Assembly: GCF_000374125.1 (NCBI RefSeq)
Contig: NZ_KB893631.1
Coordinates: forward strand, 1 to 64,000
Length of the DNA stretch: 64,000 bases
Source of the DNA: Niabella aurantiaca DSM 17617
GTDB lineage: Bacteria > Bacteroidota > Bacteroidia > Chitinophagales > Chitinophagaceae
Reading direction: 5' to 3'
The first letter of the stretch is position 1, and each line of letters opens with the position of its first letter. Below the pieces are notes generated by a model. That model did not search any database. It saw nothing but the letters and a program-made list of their open reading frames with translations, and was not told where the DNA came from. Below, piece after piece: positions 18,701 to 26,942 of the stretch. A program made the translations under genes and the position numbers.

Positions 18701-19702
18701 TTAACCAAAGATCCCTTTCCTCAGGCTACGGATGCCTTCGCCAATCTTAAATCCGTTATGATATACTTCGATTTTATAATCACCGTGTATGAATCCTTCC
18801 GGGTTCCGAATGGGGAACGTTACACCTTTACGGGTTCCCTGCTCATATTCAACAGGTACTTTCGCCGTAAAGTTACGATCGCCGTCCTGACGGGTGGTCA
18901 TGGAACCGGAAGACAGCTCTGTGTTCTGAACAACCTGGCCTTTCGGATCTGTAACCACTACATAAAGATCAGCGGGCCCGGAAGTGGTGATCCTGTTCTC
19001 AACATTGAAAGCAACGCGCAGCTTATCAACCTTGCGGGCAAAGTTGGTTTGCTTTTCTTTGCCATTCCGTTTTTCTTTATACGGGGTAATGGACATTCCG
19101 GATGCTGAAAGCGTGCTGCCCACATCTACAGTGCTTGCCAGGTCATCGTTTTCCTTGGTTCTTGTATCCAGGTTCTGACTCAGGATATCTTTCTCCGCGG
19201 TGAGATGTGTGTTCCTGGCTGTCAACTCCATGTTTTCTCCTTTCAGCTGTGCTACCTGAACTTCCAGCCGGCCGATCTGGCCATTTAATTCGCCAATTAG
19301 ATGACGGGCTCTCTGAAGGTCAGAGGCGGTAGCATTTTTATCATTAAGGATCCGGGTGATCTCCGATTTACGGTCTTCAATTTCTTTCTGAAGCGCGGTC
19401 TTTTCGCCCTGTAAACTGTTGTTTGCCCCGGTAATAGAGTCCAGGCGCATTTCCGCAAGGTTAAACATTTGTCGCAGGGAATCCGACTCGGACATTGCGG
19501 TAGCTACTTCCGTATTGGTTGTTTGAGAACTGCCGGTACCACCGGGCGCATTTTTGCTCCAAAGGATATAACCCCAGGTGCCCAGCAATGCAGCAACCAA
19601 TAAACCGATTAACACATTTCTGCCGGTATTATTACCGTTTGGAGAACTGGAAGGAGAACCGGTTGTTTGCGAAGAAGCTGACGGGTAATTCGTATTTGCC
19701 AT
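18701..19702 (-). CDS. Single-pass membrane protein with coiled coil
   Basis: This protein has 333 residues from the ATG 19702. The first 28 residues are Ser/Thr/Asn/Gly-rich and disordered. A transmembrane helix follows at about 29-48. A long coiled coil at about 70-195 has heptads rich in Leu, Glu, Lys and Gln. A beta-rich C-terminal domain (about 215-333) contains DLYVVVTDPKGQVV and HGDYKIEVYHNGFKIGEG. I do not recognise a named family. The layout suggests an envelope protein whose coiled coil spans the periplasm and holds the C-terminal domain away from the inner membrane. It stands alone and converges with the TonB receptor gene. Confidence 0.75.
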   Translation of the reverse strand: MANTNYPSASSQTTGSPSSSPNGNNTGRNVLIGLLVAALLGTWGYILWSKNAPGGTGSSQTTNTEVATAMSESDSLRQMFNLAEMRLDSITGANNSLQGEKTALQKEIEDRKSEITRILNDKNATASDLQRARHLIGELNGQIGRLEVQVAQLKGENMELTARNTHLTAEKDILSQNLDTRTKENDDLASTVDVGSTLSASGMSITPYKEKRNGKEKQTNFARKVDKLRVAFNVENRITTSGPADLYVVVTDPKGQVVQNTELSSGSMTTRQDGDRNFTAKVPVEYEQGTRKGVTFPIRNPEGFIHGDYKIEVYHNGFKIGEGIRSLRKGIFG

Positions 19703-19890
19703 AATCAAAATTTAAAATAGTTTTTTATAGTGTATGAACTCTAAGTGCCAACAGTATATATAAAAAATAAATATGTATTGGGCGCCATTTATGATTCTAA
19801 ACACAAATTATGCCAAACGACTTTTTTCCCGGGGACACATACGTATTTATATAATATTTACAAATTGTTAAAAACCCTATCTTGCAACTT

Positions 19891-20886
19891 ATGAGCGTGG
19901 AAAAAATTCTCGGTGAATGGAAGAAAAAGATCTACAAACCAATTTATTGGCTCGAGGGAGAGGAGGATTATTATATCGATCAGCTGGTTGATTATGCAGA
20001 GGCACATATCCTCACAGAAAGTGAAGCTTCTTTCAACCTGACCATATTTTATGGAAGGGATGCTGCCTGGGCCGATATTATAAACGCCTGCCGTAAGTAC
20101 CCCATGTTCTCAGACAAACAGGTAGTGATCCTTAAGGAGGCGCAGCAGCTGAGAGAAATGGATAAACTGGAGGCGTATTTTAATCTGCCCCTGAGCTCCA
20201 CGATCTTTATAGTGGCTTACAAAGAAAAGAAGTTAGACGCACGTACAAAATTTGCAAAACTGGTAAAGGAACGCGCTGAGTTCCTGAGTACAAAAAAGAT
20301 CTATGACAGCGCATTGCCGGAGTGGGTGAATACCTATGTAACCCGACTGGAGTACACCATATCGCCCAAGGCAACGATGCTGCTGGTAGATCATATCGGA
20401 AATGACCTGGCTCGTATCGAAAATGAGATCCAGAAGATCCTGATCAACCTGAAAACAAGAAAGACGATCACTGAAGAAGATGTAGAGAACTTTGTAGGGA
20501 TCAGTAAGGACTTTAATATTTTTGAGCTGCAGAGCGCAGTAGCTGCCAAGGATCTGGTTAAAGCCGTACGGGTGATCCGTTATTTTGGCGATAATCCCAA
20601 GGCGGCTCCCATCCAGCTGGTGCTGCCTTCCCTTTACGCTTTTTTTAGCAAGGTATTTATGATATTTGGCGCTTCCGGTCCGGAAGATGCTATCGCCCGG
20701 CAGATCGGGGTGAACGGGTTCTTTTTCAAAAATTATTCACAGGCTTCCCATACCTATGGATATGAGGGCGTTGAAAAAGTATTGCTCCTGCTGCACCAGT
20801 ATAATTTAAGAAGCATTGGCATCAATGCCACCAGGATCGAAGACGAGGCCCTGTTGAAAGAAATGGTGGTAAAGATGATGATGTAA
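19891..20886 (+). CDS. holA: DNA polymerase III subunit delta
   Basis: This 331-residue protein matches the clamp-loader delta subunit, which opens the beta clamp during replication. Visible features are the N-terminal YWLEGEEDYYIDQLVDY (the degenerate nucleotide-binding fold), then VVILKEAQQLREMDKLEAYF, the helical collar region with LLVDHIGNDLARIENEIQK, and a C-terminal segment ending near LRSIGINATRIEDEALLKEM. The start is taken at the ATG 19891; the frame is also open to a TTG at 19882. A -7-like TATCTTG lies about six bases before the ATG. Confidence 0.93.
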   Translation: MSVEKILGEWKKKIYKPIYWLEGEEDYYIDQLVDYAEAHILTESEASFNLTIFYGRDAAWADIINACRKYPMFSDKQVVILKEAQQLREMDKLEAYFNLPLSSTIFIVAYKEKKLDARTKFAKLVKERAEFLSTKKIYDSALPEWVNTYVTRLEYTISPKATMLLVDHIGNDLARIENEIQKILINLKTRKTITEEDVENFVGISKDFNIFELQSAVAAKDLVKAVRVIRYFGDNPKAAPIQLVLPSLYAFFSKVFMIFGASGPEDAIARQIGVNGFFFKNYSQASHTYGYEGVEKVLLLLHQYNLRSIGINATRIEDEALLKEMVVKMMM

Positions 20887-20898
20887 AGAATTGAGCAT

Positions 20899-20911
20899 AC
20901 AGCTTCTGGGA
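20899..20911. repeat. 13-bp direct repeat, left copy
   Basis: acagcttctggga occurs here and again, exactly, at 21253-21265, bracketing the hairpin array. Confidence 0.55.
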
Positions 20912-21042
20912 AACTGTTTAGAAACGATCCGGGAGCATCCTTATCGTCACAAAAAAGATATGGGCTTTTTATCGCCGCTACTTTGGGCTTTACTGTAGCC
21001 GCCATCTGTAAAAAGCGGGGTTCAACGATCATTTTAGCAAAA

Positions 21043-21222
21043 GAGGCATGGCCTCGGAAGATCCGGCAAGAACGGGTTTCAACCCGTTTATACGTCCAAA
21101 AGAGCAACAGAGAGCCATGGGCTCGGGGCATAATGATCCGTGCCGACGGCACTTATGAAATTAGGCTTCGTTAAAGCCGTGCTAAAGCGCGGCTTTAACG
21201 ACAACTACGCGCCGGATGGCGC
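21043..21222. repeat. Array of six short hairpins (REP-like)
   Basis: Six inverted repeats follow one another every 28-41 bases. They are gaggc-atg-gcctc (21043-21055), aacgggt-4-acccgtt (21071-21088), gagcc-atg-ggctc (21112-21124), gtgccg-a-cggcac (21140-21152), a 15-bp stem with one G-U pair and a two-base loop around ttaaagccgtgct (21169-21200), and gcgcc-ggat-ggcgc (21209-21222). Such regular spacing is unlikely by chance. It resembles clustered REP/BIME-type intergenic elements, but I cannot name the family. Confidence 0.65.
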
Positions 21223-21252
21223 TTATAGGGAGCATCAAAATTTTATCTTTAA

Positions 21253-21265
21253 ACAGCTTCTGGGA
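21253..21265. repeat. 13-bp direct repeat, right copy
   Basis: Exact copy of the repeat at 20899-20911. It could be a duplicated target site or part of a longer mobile unit. Confidence 0.55.
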
Positions 21266-21648
21266 CTCAAGATGGTATTGTCCGGTCTCCATTCATAGAT
21301 CCTGTTCCAATAGTTACTCAATGCGCGTCACGATTGAAAAAATCTGTTCAGGGTGCCCCCTGGATATCCGCTGATCTGTTCATCGTATCCAATAAAGGCA
21401 GGGAACATACAAAGTGGCGGTCTTTTTAACCTCGAGCGCCGGACAGATCTTCCAGCCGCAGCGCGGCGGTAGTCCCATACGCCAGCCGGTACAACATTGC
21501 AATATTACAGGTGGTTATCAGTTGCCAGTGTTTGAGAAAAAGATCAGTGTCACCTCGGAGCTTTCTGATGCTGAAAATGAACCTGGCGCAAACGCGATAA
21601 CGAACAGGGCTCTAATCCCGATCCCCGATTCCCGGATCACAGATCTGT

Positions 21649-22827
21649 CTACGCCTTTTCCAATGCCTGCTCTATATCATCAATGATGTCACCCACATAT
21701 TCCAATCCTACAGATATCCGGATCAGACCGGGTGTAATGCCCACAGCCAGCTGATCGGCCGGTGGCACTTTTGAGTGGGTTGTGCTGGCAGGGTGGGAGG
21801 CAATGCTGCGGGAATCGCCCAGGTTGGGGGTCAGCGACAACAGCTCCAGGGCATCCATAAACCGGCGCCCGCTTTCGAGCCCTCCGCTCAGTTCAAAACA
21901 AACGATTCCCCCGCCGGCTTTCATTTGTTTTAGCGCAATTTCATATTGCGGGTGCGAGGGCAGGAAGGGATATTTTACCCATTTTAATTTGGGATGGTTT
22001 TCAAAATGCCTGGCCACTGCCAGTGCGTTTTCCGAGTGCCGTTGGATGCGCACGTCCAGCGTTTCCAGGCTTTTGGAGAGTACCCAGGAATTGAAAGGGG
22101 AGAGTGCGGGCCCCGTGTTGCGGCAAAAAAGGTAAATATCGTGGATCAGCTCCTTTTTGCCCACCACAACACCTCCCAGAACACGGCCCTGCCCATCGAG
22201 CCACTTGGTGGCGGAATGGATCACCAGGTCGGCACCGAAATCAACCGGGGTTTGCAGCACCGGTGTGGCAAAACAATTATCCACGTTGTAAATGATCCCG
22301 TGCTTGCGGGCCAGCAGGCCAATTGCTTCCAGGTCGATCAATTCCAGCTGGGGGTTGGTGGGCGTTTCCAGGTAGATCATTTTTGTGTTTGGCCGGATCG
22401 CCGACTCCCAGGACGCGATATCATTGGCGGAAACAAGGGTATATTCAATGCCAAAGCGCGGCAGGAACTTGGTAACCACCGTATTGGTACCGCCAAACAT
22501 AGAACGGCAGCAAAGCAGGTGATCCCCGGCCTTCAGCAGGGCAAAAAAGGACATGGAAACAGCCGCCATGCCGCTGGCCACTGCAAAACCGGCTTCTGCT
22601 TTTTCCAGCAACGCCATTTTATGAGCAAACTCATCTACGTTGGGGTTACTGTAACGGCTGTAAATATTGGCTTCGATCTCATCTGCGAACGCTGCGCGCA
22701 TATCCTCTGAAGAGTTGAACGCAAAACTGCTGGTCAGGTAAAGAGGGGCGGAATGCTCCATTTGCGCGCTGCGCTCCATTTGTGCGCGAACGGCTAATGT
22801 AGCGGGATGTAATTTTTTATTGCTCAT
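21649..22827 (-). CDS. metZ: Trans-sulfuration PLP enzyme, probable O-succinylhomoserine sulfhydrylase
   Basis: This protein has 392 residues from the ATG 22827; an upstream start at 22908 adds 27 residues unlike the family. It belongs to the Cys/Met metabolism PLP family. Hallmarks are SRYSNPNVDEFAHKMALLE, the cofactor region ASGMAAVSMSFFALLKAGDH, YLETPTNPQLELIDLEAI, and the PLP Lys in HSATKWLDGQGRVLGG. The DGQGR variant is the one I associate with MetZ, which makes homocysteine from O-succinylhomoserine and sulfide. Cystathionine gamma-synthase or methionine gamma-lyase activity cannot be ruled out. No other methionine biosynthesis gene adjoins it; metK lies about 4 kb downstream on the other strand. 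Confidence 0.85.
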   Translation of the reverse strand: MSNKKLHPATLAVRAQMERSAQMEHSAPLYLTSSFAFNSSEDMRAAFADEIEANIYSRYSNPNVDEFAHKMALLEKAEAGFAVASGMAAVSMSFFALLKAGDHLLCCRSMFGGTNTVVTKFLPRFGIEYTLVSANDIASWESAIRPNTKMIYLETPTNPQLELIDLEAIGLLARKHGIIYNVDNCFATPVLQTPVDFGADLVIHSATKWLDGQGRVLGGVVVGKKELIHDIYLFCRNTGPALSPFNSWVLSKSLETLDVRIQRHSENALAVARHFENHPKLKWVKYPFLPSHPQYEIALKQMKAGGGIVCFELSGGLESGRRFMDALELLSLTPNLGDSRSIASHPASTTHSKVPPADQLAVGITPGLIRISVGLEYVGDIIDDIEQALEKA

Positions 22828-22976
22828 TGATGTGGATAGTAAATGATGAATAGTGAATGGTGATCCCGATAGTTCAACCATTGCGGTCTGATGGTTGGAA
22901 GCTGTCAAAGACCAAAGTTAATCCGAAATTTGAAAGCGATTCACAACCGGAGTGAATGGCGGATCGGGTTGACACC

Positions 22977-23405
22977 TTAAGCCGCAGGGTGAACGATCAC
23001 TTTTGTGCGGATGGTGGCGCCCGCTTTTGTAAGGGTAATGGCAACGGAGCAATATTTGGTCAGGGAAATATCCACAGCCCGTTGTGCCTTACCTTCATCT
23101 ACATTGCCGGTTATTTCAAATACCAGGTCTATTTCCTTCCATAAAGAAGGCTCAACGCCGGCTTCCCGTTCTCCCGTTACAGTTACTGTATACGATTTTA
23201 CGTCCTGGCGCTGCTTCTTCAGGATGCTAATAACGTCGATGCTGGCGCAGCCGGCAAGGGCATTTAGCAATACCTGCATTGGCCGGGCGCCGTATTCGGT
23301 TCCGCCCATATCCGGGTTGCTATCCAGTTTTATTACTGTTCCGTTTTCATTAACGGTATCAAAACCATAGTCTCCGCTTACTCTTTTTAGTACAACTTTA
23401 GCCAT
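22977..23405 (-). CDS. OsmC-family peroxiredoxin-like protein
   Basis: This 142-residue cytoplasmic protein has the OsmC/Ohr fold. The first reactive-type Cys is in LLNALAGCASIDVISIL and the second in LTKYCSVAITL. The conserved GARPMQVLLNAL helix precedes the first. Family members reduce organic hydroperoxides or act in redox defence. This looks like the YhfA-type branch rather than Ohr, so the substrate is open. I chose the ATG 23405 (MAKVVLKRVSG), since the upstream in-frame start adds eight unrelated residues. It is alone on its strand, with repeats upstream. Confidence 0.88.
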   Translation of the reverse strand: MAKVVLKRVSGDYGFDTVNENGTVIKLDSNPDMGGTEYGARPMQVLLNALAGCASIDVISILKKQRQDVKSYTVTVTGEREAGVEPSLWKEIDLVFEITGNVDEGKAQRAVDISLTKYCSVAITLTKAGATIRTKVIVHPAA

Positions 23406-23433
23406 ATGCTCTGTCTGTTTAAGCGGCAAAATT

Positions 23434-23494
23434 ATTGAAAATGCGGAAACTTGAGGATTTCAAAGTTTGAAAAGTGAAAATGGGGAAATGAAAA
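23434..23494. repeat. TTGAAAATG-type quasi-tandem repeats
   Basis: The gap between the OsmC gene and panC is filled with degenerate units such as ttgaaaatgcgg, aaacttgaggatttc, aaagtttgaaaagtg and aaaatggggaaatg. They resemble those at 37891-37950. Confidence 0.5.
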
Positions 23495-23536
23495 TCCGCC
23501 ACTAAACACGGAGCCTTGATCATAAAATCAGGAACA

Positions 23537-24391
23537 TCAGCAGAGCTCCAGATTATCGATCAGCCGTACATCCCCCAGGAATGCGGCGATCAGGCCGGTG
23601 AGGGGACTTTGTCCATCCCAGAAGCGGCATGCTTCCAGGGTTCTTGTGTACGCAATAGAAACATAGTCGGGACGGAACCCATTGCGAACCAGCAGCTCCT
23701 GTGCATCCGCCTGCAGGGCAGAAAGATCGCCCGGCGCCAGGTGTTCCTTCAGGTATTGCAATGTCTGGTAAATAGCCGGGGCCTTCCGGAGCTCCCCCGG
23801 GCTCAAACGGGTGTTCCTGCTGCTCATTGCCAGGCCATCGGGTTCCCGCAAAGTAGGTACTCTGTTCATTTGGATCTTTTGAAAATCGGGATTGCCGGCA
23901 ATCAGCTTTTCAATGATCTTACATTGCTGCAGGTCTTTCTGTCCGAAGAAGACCCTGTCCGGGCCGATCGTATAAAAAAGGCGGCTTACCACATCCGCCA
24001 CACCCTGGAAATGCCCGGGACGGTATTTGCCTTCCAGGATGAATTCCAGCTGGCCCAGGTCATAATGCGGACGATGCTCCCCGGTTCCGGAAGGATACAC
24101 CTCCGCCACATCCGGATAAAAGACCGCGTCACAATTATGGAGCGCCAGCAGCCGGAGGTCCTTTTCAATAGTCCGGGGATATTTTTCCAGGTCTTTGGGA
24201 TCGTTAAACTGGGTAGGGTTTACAAAGATGCTGCAGACGGTAAAATCCGACTGTTGCCGGGCTGCTTCTATCAGGCTGATGTGCCCCGCATGTAAGGCTC
24301 CCATGGTCGGAACAAAGCCGATTACCTGTTTTTTATCGTGCAAATGACGAATAAAACCCTGAATATCATCCTTCTTTTTGAACACTCGCAT
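23537..24391 (-). CDS. panC: Pantothenate synthetase
   Basis: This 284-residue enzyme joins pantoate and beta-alanine with ATP, the last step to vitamin B5. The nucleotidyltransferase motif is MGALHAGHISLI near residues 31-42. VNPTQFNDPKDLEKYPRT, GKYRPGHFQGVADVVSRLF, FFGQKDLQQ and REPDGLAMSSRN are also hallmarks. It diverges from a GT5-domain gene by 73 bases. This pairing, with DUF4270 next to it, is a recurrent arrangement in Bacteroidota as I recall. A shortened -7-like TATTTTG lies a few bases before the ATG. Confidence 0.97.
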   Translation of the reverse strand: MRVFKKKDDIQGFIRHLHDKKQVIGFVPTMGALHAGHISLIEAARQQSDFTVCSIFVNPTQFNDPKDLEKYPRTIEKDLRLLALHNCDAVFYPDVAEVYPSGTGEHRPHYDLGQLEFILEGKYRPGHFQGVADVVSRLFYTIGPDRVFFGQKDLQQCKIIEKLIAGNPDFQKIQMNRVPTLREPDGLAMSSRNTRLSPGELRKAPAIYQTLQYLKEHLAPGDLSALQADAQELLVRNGFRPDYVSIAYTRTLEACRFWDGQSPLTGLIAAFLGDVRLIDNLELC

Positions 24392-24434
24392 CCTGCAAAA
24401 TAGAATATTCGCACCAATTCTGGCTATAATAATG

Positions 24435-24442
24435 TACCTTTG
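24435..24442 (+). promoter_or_regulatory. -7 box of the GT5-domain gene
   Basis: TACCTTTG fits TAnnTTTG and lies 22 bases before the ATG of the GT5-domain gene. The -33 element is not clear. Confidence 0.5.
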
Positions 24443-24464
24443 CAGCCTTTAAAGTTTGTAAAAC

Positions 24465-25277
24465 ATGTCAGCAAAGAAAAGAATTTTATTTATAGCCAAT
24501 GAAATGTCGCCCTATCTTGAATTGACAGAATTCTCCGAAACAGTTAACAAACTTGCGATAAAGGCCAATGACAACGCTTTTGAAGTGCGTTGTATCATGC
24601 CCCGTTTTGGCAGTATTAATGAGCGCCGGCACCGCCTGCATGAGGTAGTACGGCTTTCGGGAATCAATGTAACGGTAGATAATGATGACATGCCCCTACA
24701 AATAAAGGTGGCTTCTTTGCCCAGCGCCCGTTTGCAGGTCTATTTTTTGGAAAATGAAGAGCTGTTCAAACGGAAAACGCTTTTTCATGATGAAAACGAC
24801 CAGTGGTTTGAAGACAATGACCTGAGAACGGTTTTTTATTGTAAAGGTGCCCTGGAAACAGTGAAAAAATTCGGATGGTCGCCGGACATCATACACTGCA
24901 GCGGATGGATGACCGGGCTGATCCCCGCCTATCTGAAAACAGTATACAAAAAAGAACCCGTATTTGCCCACAGCAAAATTGTGTACACCATCGGGGAAAC
25001 CACTTTTAAAGAAAAGCTGGGGAAAGGATTTATACAAAAAGCGCTGATCCACCCTTCCTTGAAGGAAAAGGACCTGGAAGTGTACAAAGAGGGAACCAAC
25101 ATCGCGCTCATGAGAGGCGGCGCTACCTTCTCTGATGCCATTAGCTTCGGCTCACCGGATGTGGACAAAAAACTGGTTACCGAGTTCTCAAAAGTCCGGG
25201 GAAAAAAGACCCTGTTGTTTAAAGAAGATTCTGATTTAACAGAGTATTTACAACTGTATCACGATCTTGCGAGCTGA
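24465..25277 (+). CDS. Starch/glycogen synthase catalytic-domain (GT5 N-terminal) protein
   Basis: This 270-residue protein matches only the N-terminal Rossmann half of glycogen/starch synthases. It has ILFIANEMSPYLELTEFSET (where the ADP-glucose-binding KxGGL loop would be), RCIMPRFGSIN, and PDIIHCSGWMTGLIPAYL (the HxxxW region). The C-terminal GT-B half is absent and the KTGGL motif is replaced by ELTEF, so it is unlikely to be a working glycogen synthase. Such short paralogues are conserved in Bacteroidota beside panC and DUF4270. The stop overlaps the DUF4270 start by one base (TGATG), showing tight coupling. Confidence 0.85.
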   Translation: MSAKKRILFIANEMSPYLELTEFSETVNKLAIKANDNAFEVRCIMPRFGSINERRHRLHEVVRLSGINVTVDNDDMPLQIKVASLPSARLQVYFLENEELFKRKTLFHDENDQWFEDNDLRTVFYCKGALETVKKFGWSPDIIHCSGWMTGLIPAYLKTVYKKEPVFAHSKIVYTIGETTFKEKLGKGFIQKALIHPSLKEKDLEVYKEGTNIALMRGGATFSDAISFGSPDVDKKLVTEFSKVRGKKTLLFKEDSDLTEYLQLYHDLAS

Positions 25278-26854
25278 TGAATCTATTACGCTTATTAAAT
25301 TCGATATTTTTTGTGAAAAAAACGCATTTTTTTGCACTGGGTCTGTTCCTCCTGGCTTCAGGATTCATTGTTTCCTGCAGCAAGATCAATCTGGCCACAG
25401 AACTGGGGCAGGATCTGATCCCGGAGGTGGACAATATTCATACCTTTGATACCACCCTTGAAGTAGAAGCATTTAACGGGTTGTTTACTGCAGCAAACGA
25501 CAGCTTCCGGGCTTCATACACGTTTCCGCAGCTGCTGGGCGTGATCAACAATGATCCGATCTTTGGAAAAACCAATGCCCGGCTCTATTTCCAGGTGAGT
25601 CCCAATACAAAAACACCGTTCAAGAATGCGCCTTCAAAGCTCGTCCTCGATTCGGTGATACTGGTACTCAATCATACATTTACTTATGGAGATACGGCAT
25701 TGCCGCAAACGATCAATGTGTCTGAAATAGACCCGGCAAACGATTTCCAGGGAGATACGTCTTACCTGCTGTCCCGGAGCATGACCACCGCCGGGCTGCT
25801 GGGCTCAAGAACAGTGACCCCGTTTACCCTGAAGGATTCAATAACCGTTATAGATTTCGAAAGCGGTACACCCGATACGGTTAAGGTTGCCGATCAGTTG
25901 CGTATCCGGCTGGATGATGCTTTTGGGCAACGCCTGCTGGCCTACGATACTATCGGGGCCAACGACGGCTATTCTACGGATTCTGTATTCCGGTCGAAAT
26001 TCAAAGGATTTGCACTGGAATCTGCGGGTGCCGGCAACGCACTGCTGGGCTTTAGCCTGAAGGATGCACAGCTGCAGGTATTTTACCGGTATGAGAACAA
26101 GACCACATCCGGAGATATGGACACGGCTACCAGCGTCTTTAATTTCATCAAGGCCTCCAGCAAGACTTATACCGGCAATGAGAACGGCTCTGCCAATAAC
26201 ATTACGCGCGACTACAGCGGCACCGAGATTGCTGCTACCAGCGGGGATGAAACAGCGGATCCATTTGTGTATATCGACAATACCCCCGGAACCTATGCCA
26301 CCTTGAAAATACCCGGACTGGCAACCTTTCCAAACTCGGTGATCCACCTGGCAGAACTGCAGATGGAATCTGTTTTTGACAATTCCGATTCAGTGTTTGG
26401 TGCCCCGCGCAATGTGTTCCTGGATGTGTACGACTCCACCGATCAGAAATTCAAGCTGGTTCCTTATGTTTTTGGACTGAGTTACTCCGGCGGGTATGCT
26501 ATTACCAATTTTCCGGCGTTTTACAGTGTGAATGATCCCAGCAATACGGACCAGACCTATTACTTTAAAAAGGATCCGATGGGCAATATCGTACGGCAAT
26601 GGCGTTTCAATATCACGGGTTACGCACAAAAGATCGCTGTAAAGAAAGTACCCTTATTCAACTTCAGGCTGTATGCGCCGGCCGCTGTAGGACTGCCTCT
26701 GGGTGACCGGGATCCCGTAACCGGAACCACGTTGTTCAGCGTTCCGCAATCCGGTACCTTCTTTGGGTTATCGGGCGCGGGCAGGGTGCGGATAGGCGGC
26801 GGTAACCATCCAAGTCAGAAAATGAAGCTGCGGATCGTCTATTCAAAGCTTTAA
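25277..26854 (+). CDS. DUF4270-family lipoprotein
   Basis: This 525-residue protein has a lipoprotein signal ending VSCSKINL. The mature start LATELGQDLIPEVDNIHTFDTT is typical of DUF4270. The body is beta-rich. The gene starts on the last base of the upstream GT5-domain stop, so translation is coupled. The linkage of a surface lipoprotein with a starch-synthase-like half enzyme is conserved in the phylum but unexplained to my knowledge. metK follows 88 bases downstream behind its own promoter. Confidence 0.88.
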   Translation: MNLLRLLNSIFFVKKTHFFALGLFLLASGFIVSCSKINLATELGQDLIPEVDNIHTFDTTLEVEAFNGLFTAANDSFRASYTFPQLLGVINNDPIFGKTNARLYFQVSPNTKTPFKNAPSKLVLDSVILVLNHTFTYGDTALPQTINVSEIDPANDFQGDTSYLLSRSMTTAGLLGSRTVTPFTLKDSITVIDFESGTPDTVKVADQLRIRLDDAFGQRLLAYDTIGANDGYSTDSVFRSKFKGFALESAGAGNALLGFSLKDAQLQVFYRYENKTTSGDMDTATSVFNFIKASSKTYTGNENGSANNITRDYSGTEIAATSGDETADPFVYIDNTPGTYATLKIPGLATFPNSVIHLAELQMESVFDNSDSVFGAPRNVFLDVYDSTDQKFKLVPYVFGLSYSGGYAITNFPAFYSVNDPSNTDQTYYFKKDPMGNIVRQWRFNITGYAQKIAVKKVPLFNFRLYAPAAVGLPLGDRDPVTGTTLFSVPQSGTFFGLSGAGRVRIGGGNHPSQKMKLRIVYSKL

Positions 26855-26885
26855 TCTACAATTGATATTTTTTATTTAAATACGA

Positions 26886-26908
26886 ACGGGTGCTATATTT
26901 GCACCCGT
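26886..26908 (+). promoter_or_regulatory. metK promoter: -7 box inside a perfect inverted repeat
   Basis: The -7 box TATATTTG (26894-26901) lies in the loop of acgggtgc / gcacccgt, a perfect 8-bp inverted repeat with 7 bases between arms. It starts 57 bases upstream of metK. It could be an operator over the promoter, or a terminator for the DUF4270 gene. Confidence 0.5.
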
Positions 26909-26942
26909 AATTTTAATTATTCCTTAATAACCCAAATCGTTT

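Larger units (their letters stand above)
20887..21648. other. Long non-coding region with hairpin array
   Basis: There is no supported gene in these 760 bases. The first half holds a cluster of six short inverted repeats (21043-21222) framed by a 13-base direct repeat. The second half (21270-21648) shows no recognisable feature apart from short open frames without protein character. Confidence 0.6.

Noticed and set aside
21043-21222. CRISPR array
   Set aside because: The units are different palindromes, not identical repeats with unique spacers, and no cas gene is near.
22828-22976. SAM riboswitch upstream of the sulfhydrylase gene
   Set aside because: I could not build the conserved stems of any SAM riboswitch class; the text looks like a quasi-repeat.
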